Assembly: GCF_900116175.1 (NCBI RefSeq)
Contig: NZ_FPCH01000003.1
Coordinates: 1 to 64,000, forward strand
Source: Hyphomicrobium facile
Lineage (GTDB): Bacteria; Pseudomonadota; Alphaproteobacteria; Rhizobiales; Hyphomicrobiaceae
DNA length: 64,000 bases
Direction: 5' to 3'
Shown: positions 53,014 to 61,653 of the stretch, in pieces
How the letters are laid out: the number at the start of each line of letters is the position of its first letter
Numbering within the stretch: the first letter of the stretch is position 1
Position numbers and translations under genes: made by a program
Notes under the pieces: generated by a model
Told to the model about the DNA's origin: nothing
Seen by the model: the letters and a program-made list of their open reading frames with translations, nothing else
Database searches by the model: none

Positions 53014-55806
53014 ATGAAGCATCCCGCTTTCGCTTTGGCGACTGCAGTCGCGTTATGCGCGACGGCGGAAATCACGGGGCCGGCGATAGCGCAAGATGCG
53101 GGAGGGGCAGCGCCGCCGACATCTGCGCCGGCACCTTCGACATCCACGCCAGCTCCATCCACATCCGCGCCATCCACGCCGGCGCCTTCCGGGGGCGCCG
53201 CAACGCCGAGCACTAATCTTCCTGAAGTCCAAGTCATCCAGCAAAAGAAGCCGAAGCCGGGCCCATCCAAACACGTGACCAAAGCGCCAAAGAAGGCGAA
53301 GCCGAGCCCGGTTGAGCAAGTGAGCAAACCGCCCGTTAAAAAGCCGGCTCCGGTTGCAGCCGCGGCTGCCGTTGCGCCACCGGCGGCTGTCCCACCGGCA
53401 GTCGCGCCGCCACCGGCTGTCGAATCCGATACTGAAGGCGTATCGCAGGGCGTGACGTATGAGGTTGCTCCGGGTCCGAGCACCGTCAAGATGTCCCCGA
53501 TCAGCGGTAGCGAAATTCCGATCGAGAAAGTGCCTGGTAGCGTCAGCACCATTTCCGCGGGCGAGATCGCACGGCTTAAGGCGGATTATGTGCCAGACGC
53601 CCTTGCGCACTATGTGCCCGGCGTGATCCTCAGTGACGTCCAAGGAAACGTCTTCCAGAACAACGTCGACTACCGAGGCTTCACTTCATCGCCAGTTGAT
53701 GGCGTGCCGCAAGGACTTGCCGTCTACCAGAATGGCGTCCGCATCAACGAAGCCTTCGGAGATACGGTCAATTACGACTTTCTTCCGGCCGTCGCCATCA
53801 ACCACATGGCGATCCTGAGCGGCAACCCGGTCTACGGTTTGAATGCAATCGGCGGCGCGCTGACGATCGATATGAAAGACGGATTCACCTATCAGGGTTT
53901 GGAGACGGATGCGCGCTTCGGATCCTTCGGCCGGGCGCAGGGCTCCATTCAGGACGGCATGCGATTTGGCAACTGGGCGACCTACATCGCGCTCGAAGAT
54001 ATTCACGACGATGGATACCGCGATTTCGGAACGTCGGATATTCGCCGGATGTATGCCGATCTCGGAGTGAGAGGCGATGGCTCCGAGTTTCATATCAACT
54101 TTACCGGCGCCGACAATACCTTTGGCGCGGCTGCTGCGTCGCCTATCGAGTTGTTGGATGAACGCTGGAGCAAGATCTTTACATCCCCGCAATCGACAAC
54201 CAACCAAATGGAGATGGTGTCCGTCAACGGTAAGGTGAAAGCTTCGGACACCTGGGACCTCGCCGGCGTCGCCTACTATCGCCACTTCAATCAGCAGCAT
54301 GTGGACGGAAACATTTCCAATGCGAGCCCTTGTCCCATCTTGCCGTCCAGCACACAGACCGGCGCATGCTTTCAGAACCTCGATGGCACCAACATCCTGC
54401 TGAGCGATACCAACGGCAATACAATCCTATTGCCGAATGACCTCACGGGTCTCGGCGAAATTGACCGGACTTCCATCGATGCAAACAGCTTCGGCGTTTC
54501 GCTTCAGGCGGTGGACAAGGAAAGACTCTTTGATCGCCACAACCAATTCTTGGTGGGAGCGAGCATCGATCACGGCAACGTTTCGTTTCGATCCTCCGCT
54601 GAGCTTGGCTTTTTCCAACCGAATTTCATCGTGAGCGGCGGCGGCGGATTTGTCGGACCTTTCGCGCAGGGATGCGATCTCACAGCATCTGGAGACCCGG
54701 CCGACGGATGCACCCCGAATGGAACGACCGCGTTATCCGACATTCGGCCCGTCAATATTTCGACGACCAACACGTACTACGGCATTTTCTTCCTCGACAC
54801 CTTCGACGCGACGGACCGATTGGCTCTAACGGTCGGCGGCCGATTTAATATCGCCGACCTCCGGATCCATGATGAAACCGGTTTGGCCCCGGCCCTCAAC
54901 AGTTCGCCCACCTATACGCACTTCAATCCGGTGGCGGGTGGCACATATAAGCTCTTCGACGGGATTTCGGTTTACGCCGGCTATTCGGAAGCCAATCGCG
55001 CTCCGGTTCCAGCAGAACTCGCCTGTGCAGATCCCAACCAACCCTGTCTTCTGCCGAGCTTCTTGACTTCGGATCCGCCGTTGAAGCAGGTCGTCTCGAA
55101 TACGTGGGAGGCGGGCTTCAGAGGCGAGAACACAAATATTCTGACGCACGAAAAGGTGAGCTGGAGTCTGGGCTATTTCCGCACAACGAACAATGACGAC
55201 ATCACCGAGGTCGCATCATCCATCATCGGCCGCAGTTCGTTCGCCAACGCCGGGGAAACGCTGCGGCAGGGCCTCGAGGCACAGGTGAACTATTGGTCGG
55301 GACGGCTTTTCACCTATATGGGATACAATTTTGTCGACGCTACATTTCAGAACGATCTAACCCTTCCCTCACCCTTCAACCCTGCCGCCGATGCGGATGG
55401 AAATATCTTCGTCCATCCCGGAGATCGCATTCCGGGCGTGCCGGCCCACAAGTTCAAAGCTGGTTTCGACTATGGCTTGACGCCACGCTGGAGAGCGGGA
55501 GCTGATTTGATCGCTGCGAGCAACCAGATCTTCTTTGGCGATGCATCCAATCAGAATGAGCCGCTTGGCGGTTATGCAAAGGTCAACCTGCATACCTCCT
55601 ACGATGTGACCAACAACATTCAGATCTACGGGCTCGTGGACAATCTCTTTGACCGGCACTACGGAGCTTACGGAACCTTTTTCGATGTTGAGGAAACCAA
55701 CGATAGCGGCGCGGCGCTCGGCAGCATAACATTTACGAATCCGCGCACGATTGTACCGGCTCCGCCAATCACTGCTTACGGCGGTATAAAATTCAAGTTC
55801 AACTAA
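53014..55806 (+). CDS. TonB-dependent outer-membrane receptor with Pro/Ala/Lys-rich N-terminus
   Basis: A 930-residue receptor that imports a ligand across the outer membrane with energy from TonB. After a signal peptide (KHPAFALATAVALCATAEITGPAIA) comes a low-complexity stretch of Ser/Pro/Ala, then Lys/Pro (about residues 30-140). The plug domain follows (VPGSVSTISAGEIARL, VPGVILSDVQGNVFQ, NPVYGLNAIGGALTIDMKDG), then a large barrel ending GIKFKFN. ATG 53014 has GGGGGA just upstream and gives a clean signal peptide; ATG 52987 is possible. A peroxiredoxin gene follows after 24 bp. Ligand unknown. Confidence 0.9.
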   Translation: MKHPAFALATAVALCATAEITGPAIAQDAGGAAPPTSAPAPSTSTPAPSTSAPSTPAPSGGAATPSTNLPEVQVIQQKKPKPGPSKHVTKAPKKAKPSPVEQVSKPPVKKPAPVAAAAAVAPPAAVPPAVAPPPAVESDTEGVSQGVTYEVAPGPSTVKMSPISGSEIPIEKVPGSVSTISAGEIARLKADYVPDALAHYVPGVILSDVQGNVFQNNVDYRGFTSSPVDGVPQGLAVYQNGVRINEAFGDTVNYDFLPAVAINHMAILSGNPVYGLNAIGGALTIDMKDGFTYQGLETDARFGSFGRAQGSIQDGMRFGNWATYIALEDIHDDGYRDFGTSDIRRMYADLGVRGDGSEFHINFTGADNTFGAAAASPIELLDERWSKIFTSPQSTTNQMEMVSVNGKVKASDTWDLAGVAYYRHFNQQHVDGNISNASPCPILPSSTQTGACFQNLDGTNILLSDTNGNTILLPNDLTGLGEIDRTSIDANSFGVSLQAVDKERLFDRHNQFLVGASIDHGNVSFRSSAELGFFQPNFIVSGGGGFVGPFAQGCDLTASGDPADGCTPNGTTALSDIRPVNISTTNTYYGIFFLDTFDATDRLALTVGGRFNIADLRIHDETGLAPALNSSPTYTHFNPVAGGTYKLFDGISVYAGYSEANRAPVPAELACADPNQPCLLPSFLTSDPPLKQVVSNTWEAGFRGENTNILTHEKVSWSLGYFRTTNNDDITEVASSIIGRSSFANAGETLRQGLEAQVNYWSGRLFTYMGYNFVDATFQNDLTLPSPFNPAADADGNIFVHPGDRIPGVPAHKFKAGFDYGLTPRWRAGADLIAASNQIFFGDASNQNEPLGGYAKVNLHTSYDVTNNIQIYGLVDNLFDRHYGAYGTFFDVEETNDSGAALGSITFTNPRTIVPAPPITAYGGIKFKFN

Positions 55807-55830
55807 GGTCCGCCAAAAGGGGGAACCAAC

Positions 55831-56373
55831 ATGCTGACCCGATATATCTTGGTCGTTGCCATGCTCTTCGCTTGCGGCACCGAACCGGCTTCGGCGGCGC
55901 TGAAGCCTGGCGATAAGGCGCCGATGTTCAAAGCGCATGCCTCACAAGGCGGCAAGGAATTCACGTTCTCGCTTGCCGAGGCGCTGAAAAAGGGACCGGT
56001 GGTCGTCTATTTCTATCCCCAGGCCTTCACGTCGGGCTGCACCATCGAAGCGCACGAATTCGCGGAGGCGATGGTGAAATTCAACGCCCTCGGCGCGTCG
56101 GTCATTGGCGTCAGCAACGACGACATCGCGACGCTCAATAAGTTTTCGACATCGGAATGCCGTAGCAAGTTTCCGGTCGCGGCTGATAAGGATCAGCGGA
56201 TCATGACGGCCTACGATTCCGTGATGATGGGCATCTTGCCGTACGCAAACCGCACATCGTACGTCGTCACGCCGGATGGGCGGATCTCGTATGAGTACAC
56301 ATCGCTCGATCCATCAGACCATGTAAAAAATACGCTGGCTGCAATCCAGAGCTGGAAGGCAAAGCACGAGTAG
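55831..56373 (+). CDS. Secreted peroxiredoxin, AhpC/TSA-BCP type
   Basis: A 180-residue thiol peroxidase with an N-terminal signal peptide (LTRYILVVAMLFACGTEPASA), so periplasmic. The peroxidatic site is FYPQAFTSGCTIEAHEF, with the T-x2-C pattern of peroxiredoxins; a second cysteine in STSECRSKF may be the resolving one. The GKEFTFSLAEALKKGPVVVYFY segment is the thioredoxin-fold core. It is co-directional with the TonB receptor, 24 bp downstream, so the two are probably one operon, which could link oxidative stress to metal or organic ligand uptake. Confidence 0.87.
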   Translation: MLTRYILVVAMLFACGTEPASAALKPGDKAPMFKAHASQGGKEFTFSLAEALKKGPVVVYFYPQAFTSGCTIEAHEFAEAMVKFNALGASVIGVSNDDIATLNKFSTSECRSKFPVAADKDQRIMTAYDSVMMGILPYANRTSYVVTPDGRISYEYTSLDPSDHVKNTLAAIQSWKAKHE

Positions 56374-56400
56374 TTGCGCGCGCGCTCTCGTCCTTGGCTC

Positions 56401-57180
56401 TCAGCCGGCCTTGATCACCGAAACGCCCGCATCTTCGAGGGCATCGGCGATCGCCTGAGGCGGCTCGGATTCGGTGACGACACGATGCACTGCTTCCAGC
56501 GGCGCGACCTTGATGAGGCCGCCACGGCCGAATTTCGACGCATCGGCAAGCACCGTGACGGAACGCGATTGCGTGATCATCGCGCGCGCGACATCCGCTT
56601 CTCTCAAATCGAAATCGAGGATGCCCACCGTCTCGATCGAGCCGACGGCAAGCACGGCGTGGATGGCATGAAACTGGTTGATCTGCTCAATGGCGATCGG
56701 GCCCAGGTTCTCGGTGCTTTCAGCGCGGTACTCGCCGCCGATCAGGAATGTGGAGTTGGAGGTGCCGCGCGCCGCCAGCGCCGCGATCGCTGCGGAATTG
56801 GTAATGACGGTCAGACCGCTTGCCATCGCGAGCTCTTCCGCAAACAGCAATGTCGTCGTTCCGGTGTCGACGAACAGGGTGTCGCCGGGCTCGAAAAGTT
56901 GTATGGCGCGCCGGGCGATGGCGCGCTTGGCCTCGGCATGCTCCAGGAGGCGCCCTTGAAACGATCCCTCGATGTCCGCCTCAGGAGTCGCTCCCCTAGG
57001 CTCGGCGAGGGTCGCTCCCCCATGAATTTTGCGGACGCGGCCGCGCTCCGCCAAATCCGTCAGATCCCGGCGGATCGTTTCCCTTGAAGTTCCAAGGAGT
57101 TCCGCCAGCGCATCGACGGTTACCCGCTCGCGCTCGCGAACCATTTGCTCGATCCGTTCACGCCTTATGTTAGGCCGCAT
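56401..57180 (-). CDS. DeoR/GlpR family transcriptional repressor
   Basis: A 259-residue regulator. The N-terminal DeoR helix-turn-helix reads RERIEQMVRERERVTVDALAELLGTSRETIRRDLTDLAERG, and the C-terminal sugar-phosphate isomerase-like effector domain has GDTLFVDTGTTTLLFAEEL and VTVLADASKFGRGG. The effector is normally a phosphorylated sugar or polyol. It is divergent from the permease-oxidoreductase-kinase operon, with a 20-bp-spaced direct repeat between them as its likely operator. Confidence 0.9.
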   Translation of the reverse strand: MRPNIRRERIEQMVRERERVTVDALAELLGTSRETIRRDLTDLAERGRVRKIHGGATLAEPRGATPEADIEGSFQGRLLEHAEAKRAIARRAIQLFEPGDTLFVDTGTTTLLFAEELAMASGLTVITNSAAIAALAARGTSNSTFLIGGEYRAESTENLGPIAIEQINQFHAIHAVLAVGSIETVGILDFDLREADVARAMITQSRSVTVLADASKFGRGGLIKVAPLEAVHRVVTESEPPQAIADALEDAGVSVIKAG

Positions 57181-57192
57181 TGTTTTCTGCCC

Positions 57193-57229
57193 GTTCGGTC
57201 ATTTTATTTGACTGTTCAGCCATTCTATT
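57193..57229. promoter_or_regulatory. Direct repeat, likely DeoR-type operator
   Basis: GTTCGGTCATTTTATT (57193-57208) and GTTCAGCCATTCTATT (57214-57229) are 16-bp direct repeats 21 bp apart, two helical turns. They lie 13 bp in front of the repressor start on one side and 79 bp before the permease on the other. GCCC-ATAC-GGGC at 57251-57262 is an extra small inverted repeat. Confidence 0.7.
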
Positions 57230-57307
57230 GGAGCATGCCACAGATATTTCGCCCATACGGGCAAAATGTAGACGCTGTCGATCCGAGTTAACAACTGGGG
57301 GTTGGGA

Positions 57308-58894
57308 ATGGGTCAGGACGAAGATACCAAAGTATTGCATTCGATGGGCTACGCGCAGGAATTGTCGCGGCGCATGGGTGCATTCTCGAACTTCGCAATT
57401 TCGTTTTCCATCATCTGCATCCTTGCGGGCGGCATCACTTCATATCCGCTCGCAATGGGAACGGGCGGCGGTTTCCAAGCAACCGTGGGCTGGATCGTGG
57501 GCGGCGTCTTCGCCCTCGTCGTTGCCACGTCGCTCGGGCAGATCGCATCAGCCTACCCGACGGCCGGCGGTCTCTATCATTGGTCATCCATCCTTGGCGG
57601 ACGTGGTTGGGGTTGGGCAACGGCTTGGATCAATCTCCTCGGCCTGATCTTCGTCGTCGCGTCGGTCAACGTCGGCGTGTGGCTTCTGTTTCGCGACCTC
57701 GTTCTCGCCGGCGTTTTCCACATGGACGTCACGGCGTGGACCACGCTGTCGACCGATCCGCTGCCTGCCGGCATGACGGCCGATCAAGTAGCGGCCAACA
57801 ATAACCACGCCTATCTGGTTCAGGTCATTGCAGTCAGTCTCATTACGTTTTGTCAGGCGGTTTGCAACCACTTCGGCATCAAGCTCACCACTGCACTCAC
57901 GGATTTTTCCGGCTACCTGATCCTCGTCGTTGCGGTCGTGTTGACTGCGATGTTCCTGATCTGGGGAGCCAGCTGGGATTTCTCGCGGGTCACGACGTTC
58001 GTCAACAACACGGGTGAGGCTGGCGGCGGCTATGTGCCGGAGCCACGCACGGCTCTCATCGCCTTCCTCATCGGCCTGCTCTATCCGCTCTATACGATCA
58101 CGGGCTTCGACGCGTCGGCGCATACGTCTGAAGAAACCCGCGATGCCCGCAATGCGGTGCCGCGCGGCATGATCCACTCGGTGTTCTGGTCGCTCGTGTT
58201 CGGCTTCGTGATGGCGTTGTCGTTCGTGCTCGCCAGCCCCGATATGGCGGCGACTGCGAAAGACGGCGCAAACGCGTGGTTCAACCTCTTCAACAACCTG
58301 CCTGCGCCGCAGCTGCTGAAAGATGTGATCGCGATCTCGATCGTGGTCGCGAACTTCATCTGCGCCCTCGCCGGCCTCACTTCGACCTCGCGCATGATCT
58401 TCGCATTCGCCCGTGATGGCGGCCTGCCGGGATCGAGCGTGTGGAAGAGGGTCAGCCCGACGTGGAGAACGCCGGTTCCGGCCATCTGGCTCGGAGCGGT
58501 GCTTTCGGTTGCCGCAACGCTCTACTCGCCGGCCTTTGCCGCCCTTGCTGCCGGCTGCGCGTTGTTCCTCTACGTATCGTACGCGATGCCGATCGCGGCT
58601 GGCCTCCTCGCTGAAGGAAAAACCTGGACCGAGTTCGGGCCGTTCCGCCTCGGCATCTGGTCGAAGCCGTTGGCACTGCTGACCATACTTGGCGTCTTCG
58701 TGCTCATGTATGCGGGCATCCAGCCTCCGTTCGACATTCTCATCAACTATGCGATCGGTCTGCTCGTCCTCCTCGTGGTGCTGTGGTTCGGAATCGAATC
58801 GCGCCGCTTCAAGGGTCCTCCGATCGGAGCCGAGATTGCGAAGCGGCAGGCTGAGATCGCTGCGGCCGAGCGCGCCGTCGGCGAAGCTGTTTAA
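57308..58894 (+). CDS. APC superfamily amino acid/amine permease
   Basis: A 528-residue inner-membrane protein with twelve hydrophobic segments. The N-terminal region FSNFAISFSIICILAGGITSYP and VATSLGQIASAYPTAGGLYHW are characteristic of the amino acid/choline transporter (ACT-like) branch of the APC superfamily. ATG 57308 chosen; a TTG 6 bp upstream is less likely. It opens the operon on this side, but a strong terminator separates it from the downstream oxidoreductase genes. The substrate is likely an amino acid, polyamine or amino alcohol. Confidence 0.87.
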   Translation: MGQDEDTKVLHSMGYAQELSRRMGAFSNFAISFSIICILAGGITSYPLAMGTGGGFQATVGWIVGGVFALVVATSLGQIASAYPTAGGLYHWSSILGGRGWGWATAWINLLGLIFVVASVNVGVWLLFRDLVLAGVFHMDVTAWTTLSTDPLPAGMTADQVAANNNHAYLVQVIAVSLITFCQAVCNHFGIKLTTALTDFSGYLILVVAVVLTAMFLIWGASWDFSRVTTFVNNTGEAGGGYVPEPRTALIAFLIGLLYPLYTITGFDASAHTSEETRDARNAVPRGMIHSVFWSLVFGFVMALSFVLASPDMAATAKDGANAWFNLFNNLPAPQLLKDVIAISIVVANFICALAGLTSTSRMIFAFARDGGLPGSSVWKRVSPTWRTPVPAIWLGAVLSVAATLYSPAFAALAAGCALFLYVSYAMPIAAGLLAEGKTWTEFGPFRLGIWSKPLALLTILGVFVLMYAGIQPPFDILINYAIGLLVLLVVLWFGIESRRFKGPPIGAEIAKRQAEIAAAERAVGEAV

Positions 58895-58908
58895 GACTCA
58901 TATAACGA

Positions 58909-58939
58909 AGGCCGCGAGTTCACCGCTCGCGGCCTTTTT
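58909..58939 (+). terminator. Rho-independent terminator after the permease gene
   Basis: AGGCCGCGAG-TTCACCG-CTCGCGGCCT is a perfect 10-bp stem running into TTTTT, 14 bp after the permease stop. Downstream genes may depend on read-through or on a separate promoter. Confidence 0.9.
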
Positions 58940-58996
58940 GTTTCCGTTACGATGCTCACAATCAAAAAACGCCGAATGGCAAAGGACCAAAGCAAT

Positions 58997-60376
58997 ATGT
59001 CGATCGCAGATGTCGCGATCGTAGGCGCGGGTGTCGTCGGCTGCGCGATGGCGCGACGCTTCGCTCTCGAAGGGGCAAAAGTCGTTCTTCTGGAACGCGG
59101 CGCGGACCTGCTCTCGGGCGCCAGCAAAGCCAACAGCGCCATCTTGCACACGGGCTTCGATGCGCCGCCCGGCAGCGTCGAACTCAGCTGTATGCAAGCC
59201 GGATACGCCGAATACCAAGCGATACGCGAAAGCTTCAATCTTCCGTTGCTCGAAACCGGAGCCATGGTCGTTGCCTGGTCGGACGCGGAGAAAGCGGCAC
59301 TCGACGGGATCGAGGCGCAGGCGCGCGCAAACGGCATCCACGATGTGCGGCGGCTGACGGCTTCCGAAATACGCGCGCGCGAACCGCAGCTTTCGCATCG
59401 CGCGCTCGAAGCTCTGCTGGTGCCAGGCGAGCATGTGATCGATCCGTGGTCGCCGTTTCTGGCCTATCTGCTGCAAGCCAAATCCCACGGCGCCGAGATC
59501 CGATTTGCTACTGAGGTGATTTCCGGAGGCTTTGACGGCGATATCTGGACGCTACAGACGAGCACCGGCGAGCAGAGGGCGCGGACCGTCATCAACTGTG
59601 CCGGACTTTTTGGCGACCGGCTCGACGCGCGTCTCCTGGGTACGGCCTCATTTCAAATTCGCCCGCGCAAAGGTCAGTTCGTCGTCTTCGACAAGGCGGC
59701 GGCAGCGCTTCTCCGAACCATCGTCCTGCCTGTTCCGTCGGAACGCACCAAAGGCGTCGTTCTCACGCGCACCGCTTTCGGGAACTTGCTCGTCGGGCCC
59801 ACCGCCGAAGAGCAGCAGGATCGCGAACGCGCGACCGTCGTGGATGACACGCTTCGCGGTTTGATCGCGCGCGCCGTGGAAATGATACCTGCATTGGCGG
59901 ATGCCGGCGTGACGGCCGTTTACGCAGGGCTTCGCCCCGCGACCGAAGAGAAACATTATCGTATCTCCGCGCATCCAGACCGTAATTGGATCACGGTCGG
60001 CGGGATCCGATCGACGGGCATGACAGCATCGCTCGGCATCGCCCAGCACATCTACAAACTCTACGAGGAGATGGGCCATCGCCACGTGCCCGTCGCGGCG
60101 CCGGCAACGCCCCGCGTTCCAAATCTCGCGGAGCACGAACCGCGGGACTGGCAATCGGCGGGTTACGGAGAGATCGTGTGTCACTGCGAGATGGTGACGT
60201 TGCGAGAGATTGAGCAGGCTCTTTCGGGGCCGTTGGCGCCCGGAAATTTCGGTGGCCTCAGGCGTCGCACACGGTGCGGCATGGGTCGATGCCAGGGCTT
60301 CTATTGCAACGCCCGGCTGGCGCAGCTCACGGCCGGACATTTTGCATCGCCTTTGGCGGTCGGAGATGCTGCGTGA
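58997..60376 (+). CDS. FAD-dependent oxidoreductase, GlpA-like, with C-terminal BFD-type [2Fe-2S] domain
   Basis: A 459-residue protein with an N-terminal FAD site (VAIVGAGVVGCAMARRFALEG, then SGASKANSAILHTGF) of the glycerol-3-phosphate dehydrogenase/DAO group. The C-terminus carries a BFD-like iron-sulfur domain: CHCEMV at about 394 and CGMGRCQGFYC at about 427. This architecture is that of anaerobic GlpA. ATG 58997 has AAGGA upstream and starts at the domain edge; earlier ATGs (58952, 58976) exist. It overlaps the next gene by 1 bp. Substrate probably a phosphorylated polyol. Confidence 0.85.
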   Translation: MSIADVAIVGAGVVGCAMARRFALEGAKVVLLERGADLLSGASKANSAILHTGFDAPPGSVELSCMQAGYAEYQAIRESFNLPLLETGAMVVAWSDAEKAALDGIEAQARANGIHDVRRLTASEIRAREPQLSHRALEALLVPGEHVIDPWSPFLAYLLQAKSHGAEIRFATEVISGGFDGDIWTLQTSTGEQRARTVINCAGLFGDRLDARLLGTASFQIRPRKGQFVVFDKAAAALLRTIVLPVPSERTKGVVLTRTAFGNLLVGPTAEEQQDRERATVVDDTLRGLIARAVEMIPALADAGVTAVYAGLRPATEEKHYRISAHPDRNWITVGGIRSTGMTASLGIAQHIYKLYEEMGHRHVPVAAPATPRVPNLAEHEPRDWQSAGYGEIVCHCEMVTLREIEQALSGPLAPGNFGGLRRRTRCGMGRCQGFYCNARLAQLTAGHFASPLAVGDAA

Positions 60377-61653
60377 TGGCCCTGCCGTCCGAGAGATCCG
60401 CGAGCGTTGACGCGCTCGTAATCGGCGCCGGGCCTGCGGGCCTTGCGTCGGCGACGCGGCTGAAGCGTCTCGGTCTTGCGCGCGTCGTCGTCATCGATCG
60501 CGAGCTGGAAGCCGGCGGCATTCCGCGCCACTGCGGGCATTCGCCGTTCGGCATGCGCGAATTCGGACGCGTGTTGACCGGACCCGCGTACGCGCGGCGA
60601 CTGACCGATGCCGCAAGACGCGCGGGTGTCGAACTGATGCTTGGCAATACCGTCGTCGCGATCGACACCGGCAAACCTTTGGTCGCGACTTGCACGAGCA
60701 GCGAAGGCATCGTCCGCATCGCGGCCAAACGCATTATTCTGGCGACCGGCGTGCGCGAGATGCCGCGGGCGGCGCGCCTCGTTTCGGGCGACCGGCCCAT
60801 CGGCGTTCTGAATACGGGCGCTCTGCAGGCCTACGCATATCTTCAACATCTTGCGCCCTTTCGCAGGCCAGTGATCGTCGGAACGGAACTCGTTTCGCTT
60901 TCGAGCCTGCTGACGTGCCGCAAGATCGGTGCTCGTCCGGTCGCGATGATCGAGGAGCGTAGCGGACCGACTACGCGGCGGCTTTTCATGGGCTTGCCAC
61001 GCCTGCTCGGCGTGCCGGTGCTTTACGGAACCCGCATCACCGACATCCGTGGGATGCACCGCGTCGAGGCCGTGACGCTCTCGGGAGCGGACGGAAAGCG
61101 ACAAGATATCGAATGCGACGGCGTGCTTTTCACGGGCCGCTTTACGCCCGACGCACCGCTCGCCCGGGCAGCGGGGCTCGACATCGATAGCCGCACCGGC
61201 GGCCCGACGATCGATCAATTCGCGCGAACGAGCGAGCCGCGGATTTTCGCTGCGGGCAATGTGCTGCATCCGGTCGAGACAGCAGGTTGGTCGTGGCGAG
61301 AGGCTGTGCGCGTCGCGGACTTCGTTGCTGCCGATCTCGGCGGGTGGCTGCCGTCACCGGAAAACGCAATCACGCTTACACCCGGGGACGGCGTCCGCTA
61401 TGTCGTGCCGCAACGCATCGTGCGGGGACCTGGGGGATTGCCTCATATCCAATTACGTGCGACCGGCGACGTTTCCGGCGCATTGGTTGCATGCAGCAAA
61501 GGCCAGCGATTGAGAACACAACCGATGACGTCAGGACCCGAGCGCCGGATTTTGGCGCCGCTCGCCGCGTTCCGTCAGGCCGATAGCGATATCACCTTCA
61601 GTTTCGACAACCGCCGTTCAACGGCATCCCGGAGCGATGCGACATGCGTGTAG
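60376..61653 (+). CDS. FAD/NAD(P)-binding oxidoreductase
   Basis: A 425-residue flavoprotein with ALVIGAGPAGLASATRLKRLG (first dinucleotide site), the ATGVRE motif after the second strand and RIFAAGNV near residue 293, the pattern of pyridine nucleotide-disulfide-like or GlpB/alpha-subunit sarcosine-oxidase-type proteins. The start overlaps the preceding stop (TGATG) and the end overlaps the kinase gene by 10 bp, so all three are tightly coupled. It probably forms a complex with the GlpA-like subunit and passes electrons onward. Confidence 0.85.
   Translation: MALPSERSASVDALVIGAGPAGLASATRLKRLGLARVVVIDRELEAGGIPRHCGHSPFGMREFGRVLTGPAYARRLTDAARRAGVELMLGNTVVAIDTGKPLVATCTSSEGIVRIAAKRIILATGVREMPRAARLVSGDRPIGVLNTGALQAYAYLQHLAPFRRPVIVGTELVSLSSLLTCRKIGARPVAMIEERSGPTTRRLFMGLPRLLGVPVLYGTRITDIRGMHRVEAVTLSGADGKRQDIECDGVLFTGRFTPDAPLARAAGLDIDSRTGGPTIDQFARTSEPRIFAAGNVLHPVETAGWSWREAVRVADFVAADLGGWLPSPENAITLTPGDGVRYVVPQRIVRGPGGLPHIQLRATGDVSGALVACSKGQRLRTQPMTSGPERRILAPLAAFRQADSDITFSFDNRRSTASRSDATCV

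Noticed and set aside
52668-53216. 182-residue frame overlapping the start of the TonB receptor gene
   Set aside because: Overlaps the signal-peptide region of the receptor in another frame and has no recognisable domain.
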